Part shown: positions 37,890-47,071 of the stretch, in pieces
Layout of the letters: each line of letters begins with the position of its first letter
Numbering within the stretch: position 1 is the first letter of the stretch
Assembly: GCA_964514385.1 (NCBI GenBank)
Contig: CAZEQJ010000006.1
Location: 66,031-130,030 of the forward strand
Length of the DNA stretch: 64,000 nucleotides
Direction: 5' to 3'
From: CAZEQJ01 sp964514385
GTDB lineage: Bacteria > Bacteroidota > Bacteroidia > Cytophagales > Cyclobacteriaceae
Program-made: the position numbers and the translations under genes
The notes under the pieces: generated by a model
Databases searched by the model: none
Told to the model about the DNA's origin: nothing
What the model saw: only the letters and a program-made list of their open reading frames with translations

Positions 37890-39833
37890 CTATCTGTAAA
37901 TCACAAAACCTCCACCGGACTCCATAGTCACTGTAACCTGGCCTTCGGTAGAAACTTCTGCTTGTCTGTGTTTCGTGACCCTTTTGTTATCATCATAATA
38001 CAAAGTGACGGTCTCCCCTTTTAGCATAGGCAGGTTTAGTGTTAATTTTTTTTCTGTACCCTCAGCATTGACACCAGCAATATACCAGTTTGAGCCCTTT
38101 CTGCGGGCCAGTACACAATATTTACCAGGATAACCGTCAATAAACACGGTTTCGTCCCAGGTTGTGGGAATATTTCTCATAAAATCGAGTTCAAACTCAG
38201 GAGCATCATGCAGGTTATTAGGCGTCAAAGCAAACATTTGAACAGGATTTTGAAATAATACACCTGTTGCCAGTTGAAAAGCATTCGTCGTTAGTCGTTT
38301 TTGACCGCGTTGATTGCCTTTATTGAAATAATCATTCAAAACCACCCCTCCAAACTCCATACTCGCCACTGTATTCCTTATAAAAGGGTGCAATGACGCA
38401 TATTCTGCTTCCTTTTCTCGCACATCCTGTACAAAAACAAGCATTTCAGAGGCTAACACAGCTTCGCTACCCACAAAATTGGGATACATAATTTCCCATC
38501 CGCGGGGTAAGGTGGCGCCATGAAAAAAGATCATCAAGCCAAAATCATTGGCATCTGAGAGTATGTCTTCATAAAGTTTCATGGTTACCTGCTTATCGCC
38601 ACCAAAAAAATCAACTTTCAGGCCAGCAACTCCTACTTCCCTCAGCCATTCCATCTCCTTCTTCCGGCTTATAGAGGTATTCATTTTGTTACGTGGTGTT
38701 TGAAATGCATCATTAACCGAACCATTGGAGTTGTACCAAAGAAAAACTTCAACATCTTTTGATTTTGCATATCGAATCAATTCTTCCATTCGTTCATATC
38801 CGATATTGCGGTCCCACCAGGCATCAATCAGGATATATTCAAAATTAAGCGCAGCAGCCAGGTCAATGTATTTTACCTGGTCTTCATAATTCATGCTATT
38901 ATCCTGCCAGATGATCCAACTCCAGGTGCCCCTGCCAAACTGGTAATGCTTTGAAGGTTTATATAGAGGCTCAACAACATCAAAAGGAATGGTAGTTTCC
39001 ACTACTGGCTTAAGTGTTTCTCCTACCGTAATTGTACGCCAGGGAGTTACTGCTGGAAGCCCCACCTGAGCGCCTGAACTGCCAAAACCATTATTCTGAT
39101 CCGGGTTAGGATATTCAACCGAATACATGCCATTCTGATAATTACTCAAATGGGAAGCGCAGTACTGGCTGGAAACCCCTGTTTCCGAAAGGAGTACCCA
39201 ACCCTGATTATCTACACGAAATAAAGCCGGGAAAACATATCCTTCCCTTGCGTTCGTTTCAGTTAACGGCACGTCGACCTGATAACCGCTTTCATAACTT
39301 GGTGCAGTCCGGGCAAATCCGGTCATTGGCCGCATCATTGATGAAACAAACGCATGTGTGGATATGGGGAACTTAAATCCCGTGATTTCCTTTTCTACAA
39401 CACATGAAATGGTTTGCTCCCATGCCGGCAACTCATACCTGAACGCTACATCATTGTCACTGACCTGAAAAAATACAGCCAGCTGTTTGCCATCGGCATT
39501 TGCATAGGTACACTTTAACGTATTTGCGGAATAGGTAATGAACGATTGTTTTATCTTTTGCTCCGTGTATACCTTATTTACTTCGCCAGTCTGCGATTCG
39601 ATGAATTTCATACCGGATGTAAAATCACCCTCGTTTGTGATCAATCCAAGTGGTGAATTTTCGATCATCTGCTGATCATTATAAGAGAGAGAATAAACGA
39701 TCTGCCCATCATTTAGGGACATTTCTACCTTTAGCTTTCCATCCGGGCCTGATACAGATAGATCAGATTGTGCTGTAGCCGAAACGGCCAGTAGTACACA
39801 TAACGAGGCGAAATAAAGTGAAATATGTTTCAT
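37890..39833 (-). CDS. GH97 glycosidase, probably retaining alpha-galactosidase (copy 1)
   Basis: The 647-residue protein has a signal peptide (LLAVSATAQSD). The GH97 layout is clear: an N-terminal beta-supersandwich (to about 280), a catalytic TIM barrel (WDRNIGYERMEELIRYAK, EVFLWYNSNG) and a C-terminal beta domain. The barrel contains GLKVDFFGG with Asp at about residue 405. In retaining GH97 alpha-galactosidases the nucleophile is this Asp, whereas inverting GH97 enzymes (SusB type) use glutamates elsewhere. Periplasmic removal of alpha-galactose from xylan side chains is the likely job. A second GH97 with the same motif lies at 47072-49021. Confidence 0.9.
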   Translation of the reverse strand: MKHISLYFASLCVLLAVSATAQSDLSVSGPDGKLKVEMSLNDGQIVYSLSYNDQQMIENSPLGLITNEGDFTSGMKFIESQTGEVNKVYTEQKIKQSFITYSANTLKCTYANADGKQLAVFFQVSDNDVAFRYELPAWEQTISCVVEKEITGFKFPISTHAFVSSMMRPMTGFARTAPSYESGYQVDVPLTETNAREGYVFPALFRVDNQGWVLLSETGVSSQYCASHLSNYQNGMYSVEYPNPDQNNGFGSSGAQVGLPAVTPWRTITVGETLKPVVETTIPFDVVEPLYKPSKHYQFGRGTWSWIIWQDNSMNYEDQVKYIDLAAALNFEYILIDAWWDRNIGYERMEELIRYAKSKDVEVFLWYNSNGSVNDAFQTPRNKMNTSISRKKEMEWLREVGVAGLKVDFFGGDKQVTMKLYEDILSDANDFGLMIFFHGATLPRGWEIMYPNFVGSEAVLASEMLVFVQDVREKEAEYASLHPFIRNTVASMEFGGVVLNDYFNKGNQRGQKRLTTNAFQLATGVLFQNPVQMFALTPNNLHDAPEFELDFMRNIPTTWDETVFIDGYPGKYCVLARRKGSNWYIAGVNAEGTEKKLTLNLPMLKGETVTLYYDDNKRVTKHRQAEVSTEGQVTVTMESGGGFVIYR

Positions 39834-39859
39834 TGAAAGTTTTGGTTAATAAATGCTAT

Positions 39860-42250
39860 TTAAAAAGATATCTGAACTTGTTCACCCGTGTAATTTACTG
39901 ACCTGGTTTCATTGCCAAGCATAACGTTAAAGGTTCTTTGCTGAAGCATATTTTCAAATGCTCCCTCTCTATCGTTTATAGTAAGCACTTTTTCTGTGTC
40001 ATTCCATTCAAAGTCGATTACCGTAAAAGCACCATTTTCATAATTATAATTGTCAAATTCATCTTCATAGAGCGTAAATTCAGCATCCGCACCCGGGTAA
40101 ATACGAAAATCAAGTTGTGACCAGTCTTTTTCCTCCGCAAACTGCACCTGCGGGCCCAACGGTAGTATCGTGCCACTTTTCACATAGACCGGCATGACAT
40201 CAATAGGTGTTTCCCGTTTTATGGTTTGCCCTCCGCCAATTAATTCATTTGTCCAGAAATCAAACCAATCTGCACCAGCGGGAAGATAGATTTCTGAAGA
40301 TTTTATTTCTGTAAAATCAGGTACATTAACCGTGTCACGGCCAACCACCGCTTTCCGAAAATACATTGGCTCGGTTACAGGAGCTATCAGCAATGATTTT
40401 CCGAACAAAAACTGGTCACTGATGGTATGTGTGGCATTATCCTGTGGGAAATCCATAAACAATGCACGGGTCATGGTGGACTGCTGACTGGTCACCGCCC
40501 ATGAGGTCGAATAAATATAAGGAAGCAATGTGTAGCGCAGGTTGATGAATTTTTCGATCGCATCATAAATCTCATCCCCTTTTTGACCAAACTGATAAAT
40601 TTCGCGCGGGGCATCCGCTCCATGGGAGCGCATCATAGGCGTGAATGTACCAAACTGAACCCATCTGGCATATAGTTCACGGTATTCAGGGTCCTCCAGC
40701 TTGCGGGGAAAATCCCACAGAAAAAAGCCCCCTATATCCGTATTCCAATACGGAATACCACATAGTGAAAAGTTTAACCCCGAAGAAATCTGATTTCTTA
40801 ATGCACCCCACGAGGATACCAGATCTCCGGTCCAGGTATTTGCTCCATATCGCTGCTGACCGGCAAATGCCGACCGGGTAAGAATAAATACCCGTTTTGC
40901 TGAATCAATTTGTCGCTGGTGGTCATAAACACCACCAACACTCATAAGCGGATATGCATTTCTCACCTTACGGAATGAACCTAAATATGTATCGTTGTTC
41001 AGGTCTTCCGGCTTGAATTCAAGGTGGTCAGGCTCGGTTGAGTCCATCCACCAACCATCAATGCCAAGGCTGTGTAATCCTTTTTTCAGGTATTTCCAGA
41101 AAATATCACGCGCATCCGGGTGGTATGCATCATAGACTTTAACCCCGGAAGGATAATCCATATCCGGAGGCCAGGTATCCTTTCCTGATAATGGCCATGT
41201 AAGGAAATCCATGAGCATATCGCCTTCAGCTAACTCCTTGTATGGTTCTGTCTCCGGTCCAAACGAAGACCAGATAGAAATAATCATATGTGCATTCAAC
41301 TCGTGCACCTGATCTACAAAGGTTTGAGGCTCGGGGAATTGCGGATTCAAAAATTCCATCGCATTCCAGTGATAGTTATCCCCCCAATATTGCCAGTCCT
41401 GAATGATACCATCTAATGGTACACCTAATTCTCTGTATTTTTTAACTATACCTATCGTTTCATCCTGACTCTTATAGCGTTCTTTACTTTGCCAATACCC
41501 GTAGGTCCATAGCGGAAATATAGGCGCATCTCCAGTCAGGTTTCGCATTTCGCTGACTACACCATCGGCGTTTTCGCCAACCATAAAATAATAATCGATA
41601 CCAGCTCCCACATCGGATGTAAAAGCCATACCGGTAGTATCATCTTTGAAGGTAGTAGGGGAATAATTATCCCAGAAAATCCCATATCCTTTGATTGACT
41701 GAATAAAAGTGACAAAGTCCCACGTGTTATTCTGGATCATTCGGATATTCTGTCCACGTTGTGAGAGCCTGCCATTTTGAAGAAGACCGAGACCATAGAT
41801 GGATTCATCCGAATCAAGTATCCAGCGCTGGGATACCGAGTATGTATCTTCTCCATTATCATCGAAAGGCATAAACGCTGTGCTGCCTGGCTTTTCTGTT
41901 ATCAATTTTCCGTCAGCAGAGTAAAAGGAAACAGTGGCGGTGGTCTTATCAATCCTGGCTTCCAGTTGACTTGTTTTCAATACCAGCTCATTTTCGGATT
42001 CCTTAATCTGAAAATCAACTTCCTCCGGTTCTTTAATAACAGACAGGCTTTCTTTTTCGAAAAGTTCGCCCTGAGGATGCTTAACAACGCGTATAATCGA
42101 CGGTGAATAAACCTCTAACTCGACTACTATGGAGTCAGATGCAATCCTTATCCCTTTTGTGGTTTTCGTGTATTCACCAGGCTGGCAGCTAAACAGTAGA
42201 ATCGGAAGACTGATTAAAAAAAGTATTCTTTTCATTTTCAATTTTTTCAT
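39860..42250 (-). CDS. GH31 alpha-glycosidase lipoprotein, likely alpha-xylosidase (copy 1)
   Basis: The 796-residue protein has a lipoprotein signal (LPILLFSCQPGEY); translation may start at 42250 or at the Met five codons later. The GH31 catalytic barrel shows the nucleophile Asp in GWWMDSTEPDH (about 401), acid/base Asp in TWTGDLVSSW and the family stretch YWNTDIGGFF. The N-terminal beta domain is short and has no PA14 insert, unlike the second GH31 at 44438-46979. GH31 enzymes of PULs include alpha-xylosidases and alpha-glucosidases; the xylan setting favours removal of alpha-xylose. It follows a 317-base gap and lies 26 bases before GH97 copy 1. Confidence 0.92.
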   Translation of the reverse strand: MKKLKMKRILFLISLPILLFSCQPGEYTKTTKGIRIASDSIVVELEVYSPSIIRVVKHPQGELFEKESLSVIKEPEEVDFQIKESENELVLKTSQLEARIDKTTATVSFYSADGKLITEKPGSTAFMPFDDNGEDTYSVSQRWILDSDESIYGLGLLQNGRLSQRGQNIRMIQNNTWDFVTFIQSIKGYGIFWDNYSPTTFKDDTTGMAFTSDVGAGIDYYFMVGENADGVVSEMRNLTGDAPIFPLWTYGYWQSKERYKSQDETIGIVKKYRELGVPLDGIIQDWQYWGDNYHWNAMEFLNPQFPEPQTFVDQVHELNAHMIISIWSSFGPETEPYKELAEGDMLMDFLTWPLSGKDTWPPDMDYPSGVKVYDAYHPDARDIFWKYLKKGLHSLGIDGWWMDSTEPDHLEFKPEDLNNDTYLGSFRKVRNAYPLMSVGGVYDHQRQIDSAKRVFILTRSAFAGQQRYGANTWTGDLVSSWGALRNQISSGLNFSLCGIPYWNTDIGGFFLWDFPRKLEDPEYRELYARWVQFGTFTPMMRSHGADAPREIYQFGQKGDEIYDAIEKFINLRYTLLPYIYSTSWAVTSQQSTMTRALFMDFPQDNATHTISDQFLFGKSLLIAPVTEPMYFRKAVVGRDTVNVPDFTEIKSSEIYLPAGADWFDFWTNELIGGGQTIKRETPIDVMPVYVKSGTILPLGPQVQFAEEKDWSQLDFRIYPGADAEFTLYEDEFDNYNYENGAFTVIDFEWNDTEKVLTINDREGAFENMLQQRTFNVMLGNETRSVNYTGEQVQISF

Positions 42251-42567
42251 GACGAGGTGTTTCTGTCAATGTCTTCATCACATGAATGAAAAACATTGAT
42301 TTTCCCTCTGATTTCAGAATTGGCTCTATTATAGTAAAGCAGATTTTTTGAAATTTTATCCCCAAGTTTTGGCCTTAGACTACTCCTAATATTTCGAAGG
42401 TACCCTTTCTTTAATATCTTTTTCAAGGCTACTACAATATTTGATCACTTACGGCAAATTTGCGATCAGTTAATGATGCCAAATATCTACTGATCGAGCG
42501 GAGCCTCAAATTAAAAATATTAAGCACTTAAGCATCTAATACAGGATAACGCATTTATTCTACCCCT
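42251..42567. other. Intergenic region upstream of the GH31-GH97 gene pair
   Basis: The 317-base gap between GH127 and GH31 is the largest inside the enzyme block. It probably holds a promoter for the GH31-GH97 pair. It contains the inverted repeats at 42454-42496, described separately. No small gene is apparent. Confidence 0.5.
42454..42496. promoter_or_regulatory. Inverted repeats, candidate operator
   Basis: A perfect 8-bp inverted repeat CGATCAGT/ACTGATCG (42463-42470, 42489-42496) is separated by 18 bases. It abuts a second perfect palindrome GCAAATTTGC (42454-42463). No U-tract follows on either strand, so a transcription-factor site is more likely than a terminator. It is about 200 bases upstream of the GH31 start. 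Confidence 0.4.
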
Positions 42568-44418
42568 TCAATAATTTCGCAATGTGGCGTAAACCCCATA
42601 TGATTGATTTTCTATTTGATAAAAAGGCCTCAGGATATATTTCTTATTATCATTTACCAATTGATAGCTAACAAAATCAGAGTTCACTGTAAAGTGTTCC
42701 GGTAATTCTTCTAGATCTCCCTTTAGAATAATCTCCGATTTACTCTCGAATGCCAATAAAATGGGGCCATAAAATACGGCAGCAACATTTGGGTTGTCTG
42801 ATGTGCTTTTAAAATAAAAATCATACTCAAATGCTACCGTTATAATATCATCATTATGCCAGTCTCTATTTAGCGAGATATAGGAATTTGATATCACTTT
42901 GATTTTTTGTTGTTCACCGTTAATTGATAGACTGGCCACATTCACCCCTTTCGGAACAAGGAGATTTAAGGTAAAATTGGTTACTTCAGCTGCAGATATT
43001 TCAAACTGAAGCTTTTTTTCCTTTAGCAGGTCACCCGATTGTTTTAGTGATAACGATTTTTCCGTCCAGTTTACTGTAGAGGGTATAAAAAGATTCACCC
43101 AAAGATTTTCATGATCATGATAGTAAATTCCCCTATTTAATTGAGCAAATGCTTCAATAGATGATCCGTTGCAACATTTATAATCATTCTCTTTTAAAAA
43201 TGACTTTTTACGTGGTGACCCAAGTGGTAAATGGTAAACAACCATTCCTGTAGAATTACTTTGAACAGGTAATGTTGCATTGTAAAAAGTATTCATGTAC
43301 ACGCTCGCGTACATGGGATCTGCAGTAACTGAAAAAAGAAAAGAAGTTAATTTTTGCGTATTATAAGTGACACAAGATTCTGAAATTTCTCCGGTAAATG
43401 TGTTACTTAAATGATTTGGCACACCCCAATGCTCTGCCGTCAGCGAAGTCCTTGTGGTAACATTTGGCCGAGGACCGCTGCTTGATCCGTTTGCATATAC
43501 ATGATGATCTTGTAACATCTTCCAAAAATTAGAAACCGCCTCATAATATCTTCTCTCGCCAGTGATCCTATATCGCTCTGCAAACCCATTTACTAATGCA
43601 ATATGGGTATTCGAATGAAGTCCGGATAGAATATCCTTATTTTCTTGTAAAGGATTAAAAAACCAACTCCTATCAAAGAGTTGCGCTAATTTCAGATGCC
43701 TTTGATCTCCTGATATACGGTAGATTTTATACAAAATTTCATTCATTGCACCAGACTCATTTGCAGGGTTGGCGTGAGCCGTGTAAAGCATTTTTTCAAT
43801 CGTATCCTCACTCAGGTTTTCCATTCGCATAGCCACATAATCTGCCATATCCAATAGCATTAGATACGCTTTTTCATTATCTAACCGAATGTAAACATCC
43901 AGTAGCCCCTGCATAATCTTATGAAAAGTGTAATAAGGTGCCCAAACACCTCCAAAATGTTTCTCTAATGTTTCAAATTCTTTTTCAGGGAAGGCACTAA
44001 GGTATCCATTGCCCAATTCATTCTGACATAAAAAGAGCTGATTTATCAAATAATTAATACTTTCTCCAAGTTGTTCATCATTATACTTCTCAACGATCAT
44101 CGAGCTGGCAGAAAGGTAATGGCCAACAAAATGGCCACGTAAACCAATATAAGGTGCCTCCCACCCATCAAGAGGCTCAGCATCCGAAGGAAGGCCTGCA
44201 TTAACCCTGAAATTATGTAATAACCTATCAGGGTCAAGTGATTTAAGATAATTTATATTTAACTGCTCACGGTGTTTAATAAAGGAAGAATCTAAAATTA
44301 CTTCTTTATTTGAAAATGGAGTAGCTCTTATTAATGTATCATTGTCTTCTGGGTCTTGAATACAGGATAAATGTATTAACGATATTACTGCGACTGACAA
44401 AAAAAACTTTAATCTCAT
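42568..44418 (-). CDS. GH127-type beta-L-arabinofuranosidase lipoprotein
   Basis: The 616-residue protein has a lipoprotein signal (SLIHLSCIQDP). The GH127/DUF1680 (alpha/alpha)6 barrel is recognised from GHFVGHYLSASSM near the N-terminus. The catalytic region has SESCVTYNTQKLT (Glu and zinc-ligand Cys about 346-348) and YKCCNGSSIEAFAQ (the two Cys about 415-416). In this family a zinc-bound cysteine is the nucleophile. The enzyme removes beta-L-arabinofuranose or a related sugar. The related family GH146 shares these motifs and cannot be excluded. It starts 20 bases after the second GH31 gene ends. Confidence 0.88.
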   Translation of the reverse strand: MRLKFFLSVAVISLIHLSCIQDPEDNDTLIRATPFSNKEVILDSSFIKHREQLNINYLKSLDPDRLLHNFRVNAGLPSDAEPLDGWEAPYIGLRGHFVGHYLSASSMIVEKYNDEQLGESINYLINQLFLCQNELGNGYLSAFPEKEFETLEKHFGGVWAPYYTFHKIMQGLLDVYIRLDNEKAYLMLLDMADYVAMRMENLSEDTIEKMLYTAHANPANESGAMNEILYKIYRISGDQRHLKLAQLFDRSWFFNPLQENKDILSGLHSNTHIALVNGFAERYRITGERRYYEAVSNFWKMLQDHHVYANGSSSGPRPNVTTRTSLTAEHWGVPNHLSNTFTGEISESCVTYNTQKLTSFLFSVTADPMYASVYMNTFYNATLPVQSNSTGMVVYHLPLGSPRKKSFLKENDYKCCNGSSIEAFAQLNRGIYYHDHENLWVNLFIPSTVNWTEKSLSLKQSGDLLKEKKLQFEISAAEVTNFTLNLLVPKGVNVASLSINGEQQKIKVISNSYISLNRDWHNDDIITVAFEYDFYFKSTSDNPNVAAVFYGPILLAFESKSEIILKGDLEELPEHFTVNSDFVSYQLVNDNKKYILRPFYQIENQSYGVYATLRNY

Positions 44419-44437
44419 ATTGGATTATTTTTATTTA

Positions 44438-46979
44438 TTAAAAATCAATAACCATTTTTTCACCTGCATATTTGATTGGTTTGGAATCACTGCTTCCATC
44501 TTCACCAATAATCACTATATCAAAGTTGCGATCCTCAACCATCCCGGAAAATTCACCTGCTCGTTTATCAATCGTCAATTGATCGAGAGAATTTTCCCAA
44601 ATAAACTGTATTTCGGAAAATGAACCCTGCTCGTAGTTGTAGTTGTCACCCTCATCTTCGTAAAGTGTAAATACTCCATCAGCCCCTCTATAAATGCGTA
44701 TTTCCAGATTTTCATTTAAGCTTTGTGAGGCATGCTGTATTTTTTCTCCATATGGAATAATCGCACCGGATTTAACAAAAAGAGGTATTTCATCCAGCGG
44801 CGTTGCTACCTCAAGGGTTTGCCCACCCTCAAGTAAAGCCCCGGTCCAGTAGTTATACCACAACGACTCTTTTGGCAGATATACCTGTTGACTTACAACT
44901 CCTGGCTGTGTCACCGGTGCCACCAAAAAAGCATCTCCAAACATGTATTGGTACGGTTGCGCGATTGCCTGCTTGTCCTCAGGGAAATCCATAATCAGTG
45001 GTCGCATCATCGTGCTACCATCATTTGTGATTTTCCATGCCTCTGAATATATGTAGGGGAGCAATTGATATCTCAAATTGAGCATTTTCCTTCCAATACC
45101 TTCTACCTCCTCTCCGTATTTCCATAGCTCTGTTTCCGACTGATAGCCATGCATGCGAAATATCGGACTAAAGGCACCCCATTGAAACCAGCGAATTAAT
45201 AATTCATGATAACCAGGATCCGTATATTGGGAACCTCCGGGTCTGAAAAAGCCCCCAATATCTGTCGTCCAGTAANNNNNNNNNNCAACCAACATCACCA
45301 GACCAGTTGATTACACCATATCGTTGCTGCCCGGCAAAGGCAGACCGCGTAAGAATGGTTACACGCTTACTTGAATCAGCCGCCCGCTGTCCTTCATAGA
45401 CCGACTTGCTCACAAACATCGGGTAGGTAAGTCGGTAGAAGTCACCCGGTCCTCGGTGAGTCATTGTTCCGGTCAAGGCGTCATTTTCAGGTTCAGTAGC
45501 GTCCATCCACCACGCATCCACACCGTGTACAAAAAGGTTGTCGTTCAGTGTATTCCAATAATCAACCTGTGTCTGGTCATTAAAATAATCCAGCCATTTG
45601 GTTTCCGGTATAAACAGCCCTTTATCTACATATTCACGTCCTATCGCCGAATTTTTATCCGGGTTGGACCATATGGATATAGCAAAATGCGCGTTCATGT
45701 CATGAATCTCCTGTATAAAACCTGTTGGGTCCGGATAACGTGTTGTATCCAGTTGTGGAACGCCCCAGCCTCTGTCGCCCCAATACTGCCAGTCCTGTAC
45801 AATCACATCCAAAGGAATATCTCTTTCACGGAACTCCCTGACTGTATTAACCAAATGATCAGCTGAGGTATAGCGCTCACGGCATTGCCAGAATCCATAG
45901 GCCCATTTTGGAAATAACGGTGCATGGCCCGATAAATCACGATAAGCGGAAATGACTTGATCTGCGTCATCCCCTTTAAACACAACATAATCCAATGACT
46001 TTGCATGTGGCGACCGGAATACCGTTGTGTTATTGGCAGGCTTCCAGGTAAGCCTCGGGGTGTTTTGATTGCTGCAAACAATCTGAACATCATGCTCACC
46101 GGCTTCTAAATGTATCAATGTACTGGCTGCAGGTGGCAACCATAAATTATTCTGATCAATTCGGGTAGTATCATCGATGACCAGCAAATGCTTGTTTTCC
46201 ATGTTCCCCATATCAAGCATGAAAGAATACTCACCGGTTTCATTTACCTTAAATTTACCTGTAAAAAGCGCCTGACGTCTTGATATTTTCTGGGTGCCCT
46301 GTGTAGTTGTTATTTCTACTTCTTCTTCCTCTTCATTGGATGCTTCCTGTCTGGTTAATGTAATTTCTTCATCAGCCGGATTGAATTCTGTAAGTCCATA
46401 CTGATGCCATAGCAGCCCGTACCCACGACTCGAATAAAGAAATGGAATAGCTATCTGTGAATTTACCTGAATAAGCTTTCGGGTTACATTACGAAGATTA
46501 TAATGTCCGTCCTGAAATTGACCCAGGCCAAAGAGGAATTCATCTTCATATGATTCGAAGCCCTGTTCTACCATTAAACAAGGATCTCCAAGGACCGTAT
46601 CAGGTTTGATCATTCTTTCGCCCTCCAGCTCTGATAAAAATGTATTTCCATCTTTATCTTTAAAAAGTAAGGCCTCTGTATTTTTATCAAATTCTACTAT
46701 TATGGTTGATGTAGTTACGATAATCTTGGATTTACTATTTGTGACAGAGAATTCAGGAGTTGTAGCTTTATTCACTAAAATAAGCTCTTCCAGGTCTTCC
46801 AATTCTGATGTTACTTTTACCCGGATAGAATGATCGCTGAGAGGTATCAGGTTAAGATCTCCGTTTTGAAGCGGTATCACCACCCGATCTTCACTAACCT
46901 TATATGCCCGCTTCTGGGAACATCCATTGCTTAGAATAAACAGTAATGAGAAAAAGCAAGCGTATCCTATATTCTTCAT
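44438..46979 (-). CDS. GH31 alpha-xylosidase with PA14-like insert, split by an assembly gap
   Basis: One gene is interrupted by ten N at 45276-45285; the frame changes across them only because the gap length is a placeholder. A lipoprotein signal (LSNGCSQKR) starts at 46979. A PA14-like insert (about 225-350, around TGEYSFMLDMGNMENKHLLV) sits in the N-terminal beta domain, as in alpha-xylosidases of the Cellvibrio Xyl31A type. The nucleophile Asp lies in AWWMDATEPEN (about 491) and the acid/base Asp in NWSGDVG immediately before the gap. YWTTDIGGFF resumes after it. Alignment with the sister GH31 shows about 22 residues missing, so the true gap is near 65-75 bases. Confidence 0.88.
45276..45285. 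other. Assembly gap (10 N) inside GH31
   Basis: Ten N replace sequence of unknown length. From the paralogous GH31 at 39860-42250, about 22 codons between the acid/base Asp and YWTTDIGG are missing. Confidence 0.9.
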
Positions 46980-47071
46980 TCTATGAGGTTTATTTAAAAA
47001 ATATTATAACTGTTTGTGCCCTGCATAGGAGGTCCGTCGGTTTAGTACACGTGACAAATGAAGCAATAAGA

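Noticed and set aside
45456..45866. 136-residue plus-strand ORF
   Set aside because: It lies antisense to the catalytic barrel of the GH31 gene, whose motifs are unmistakable.
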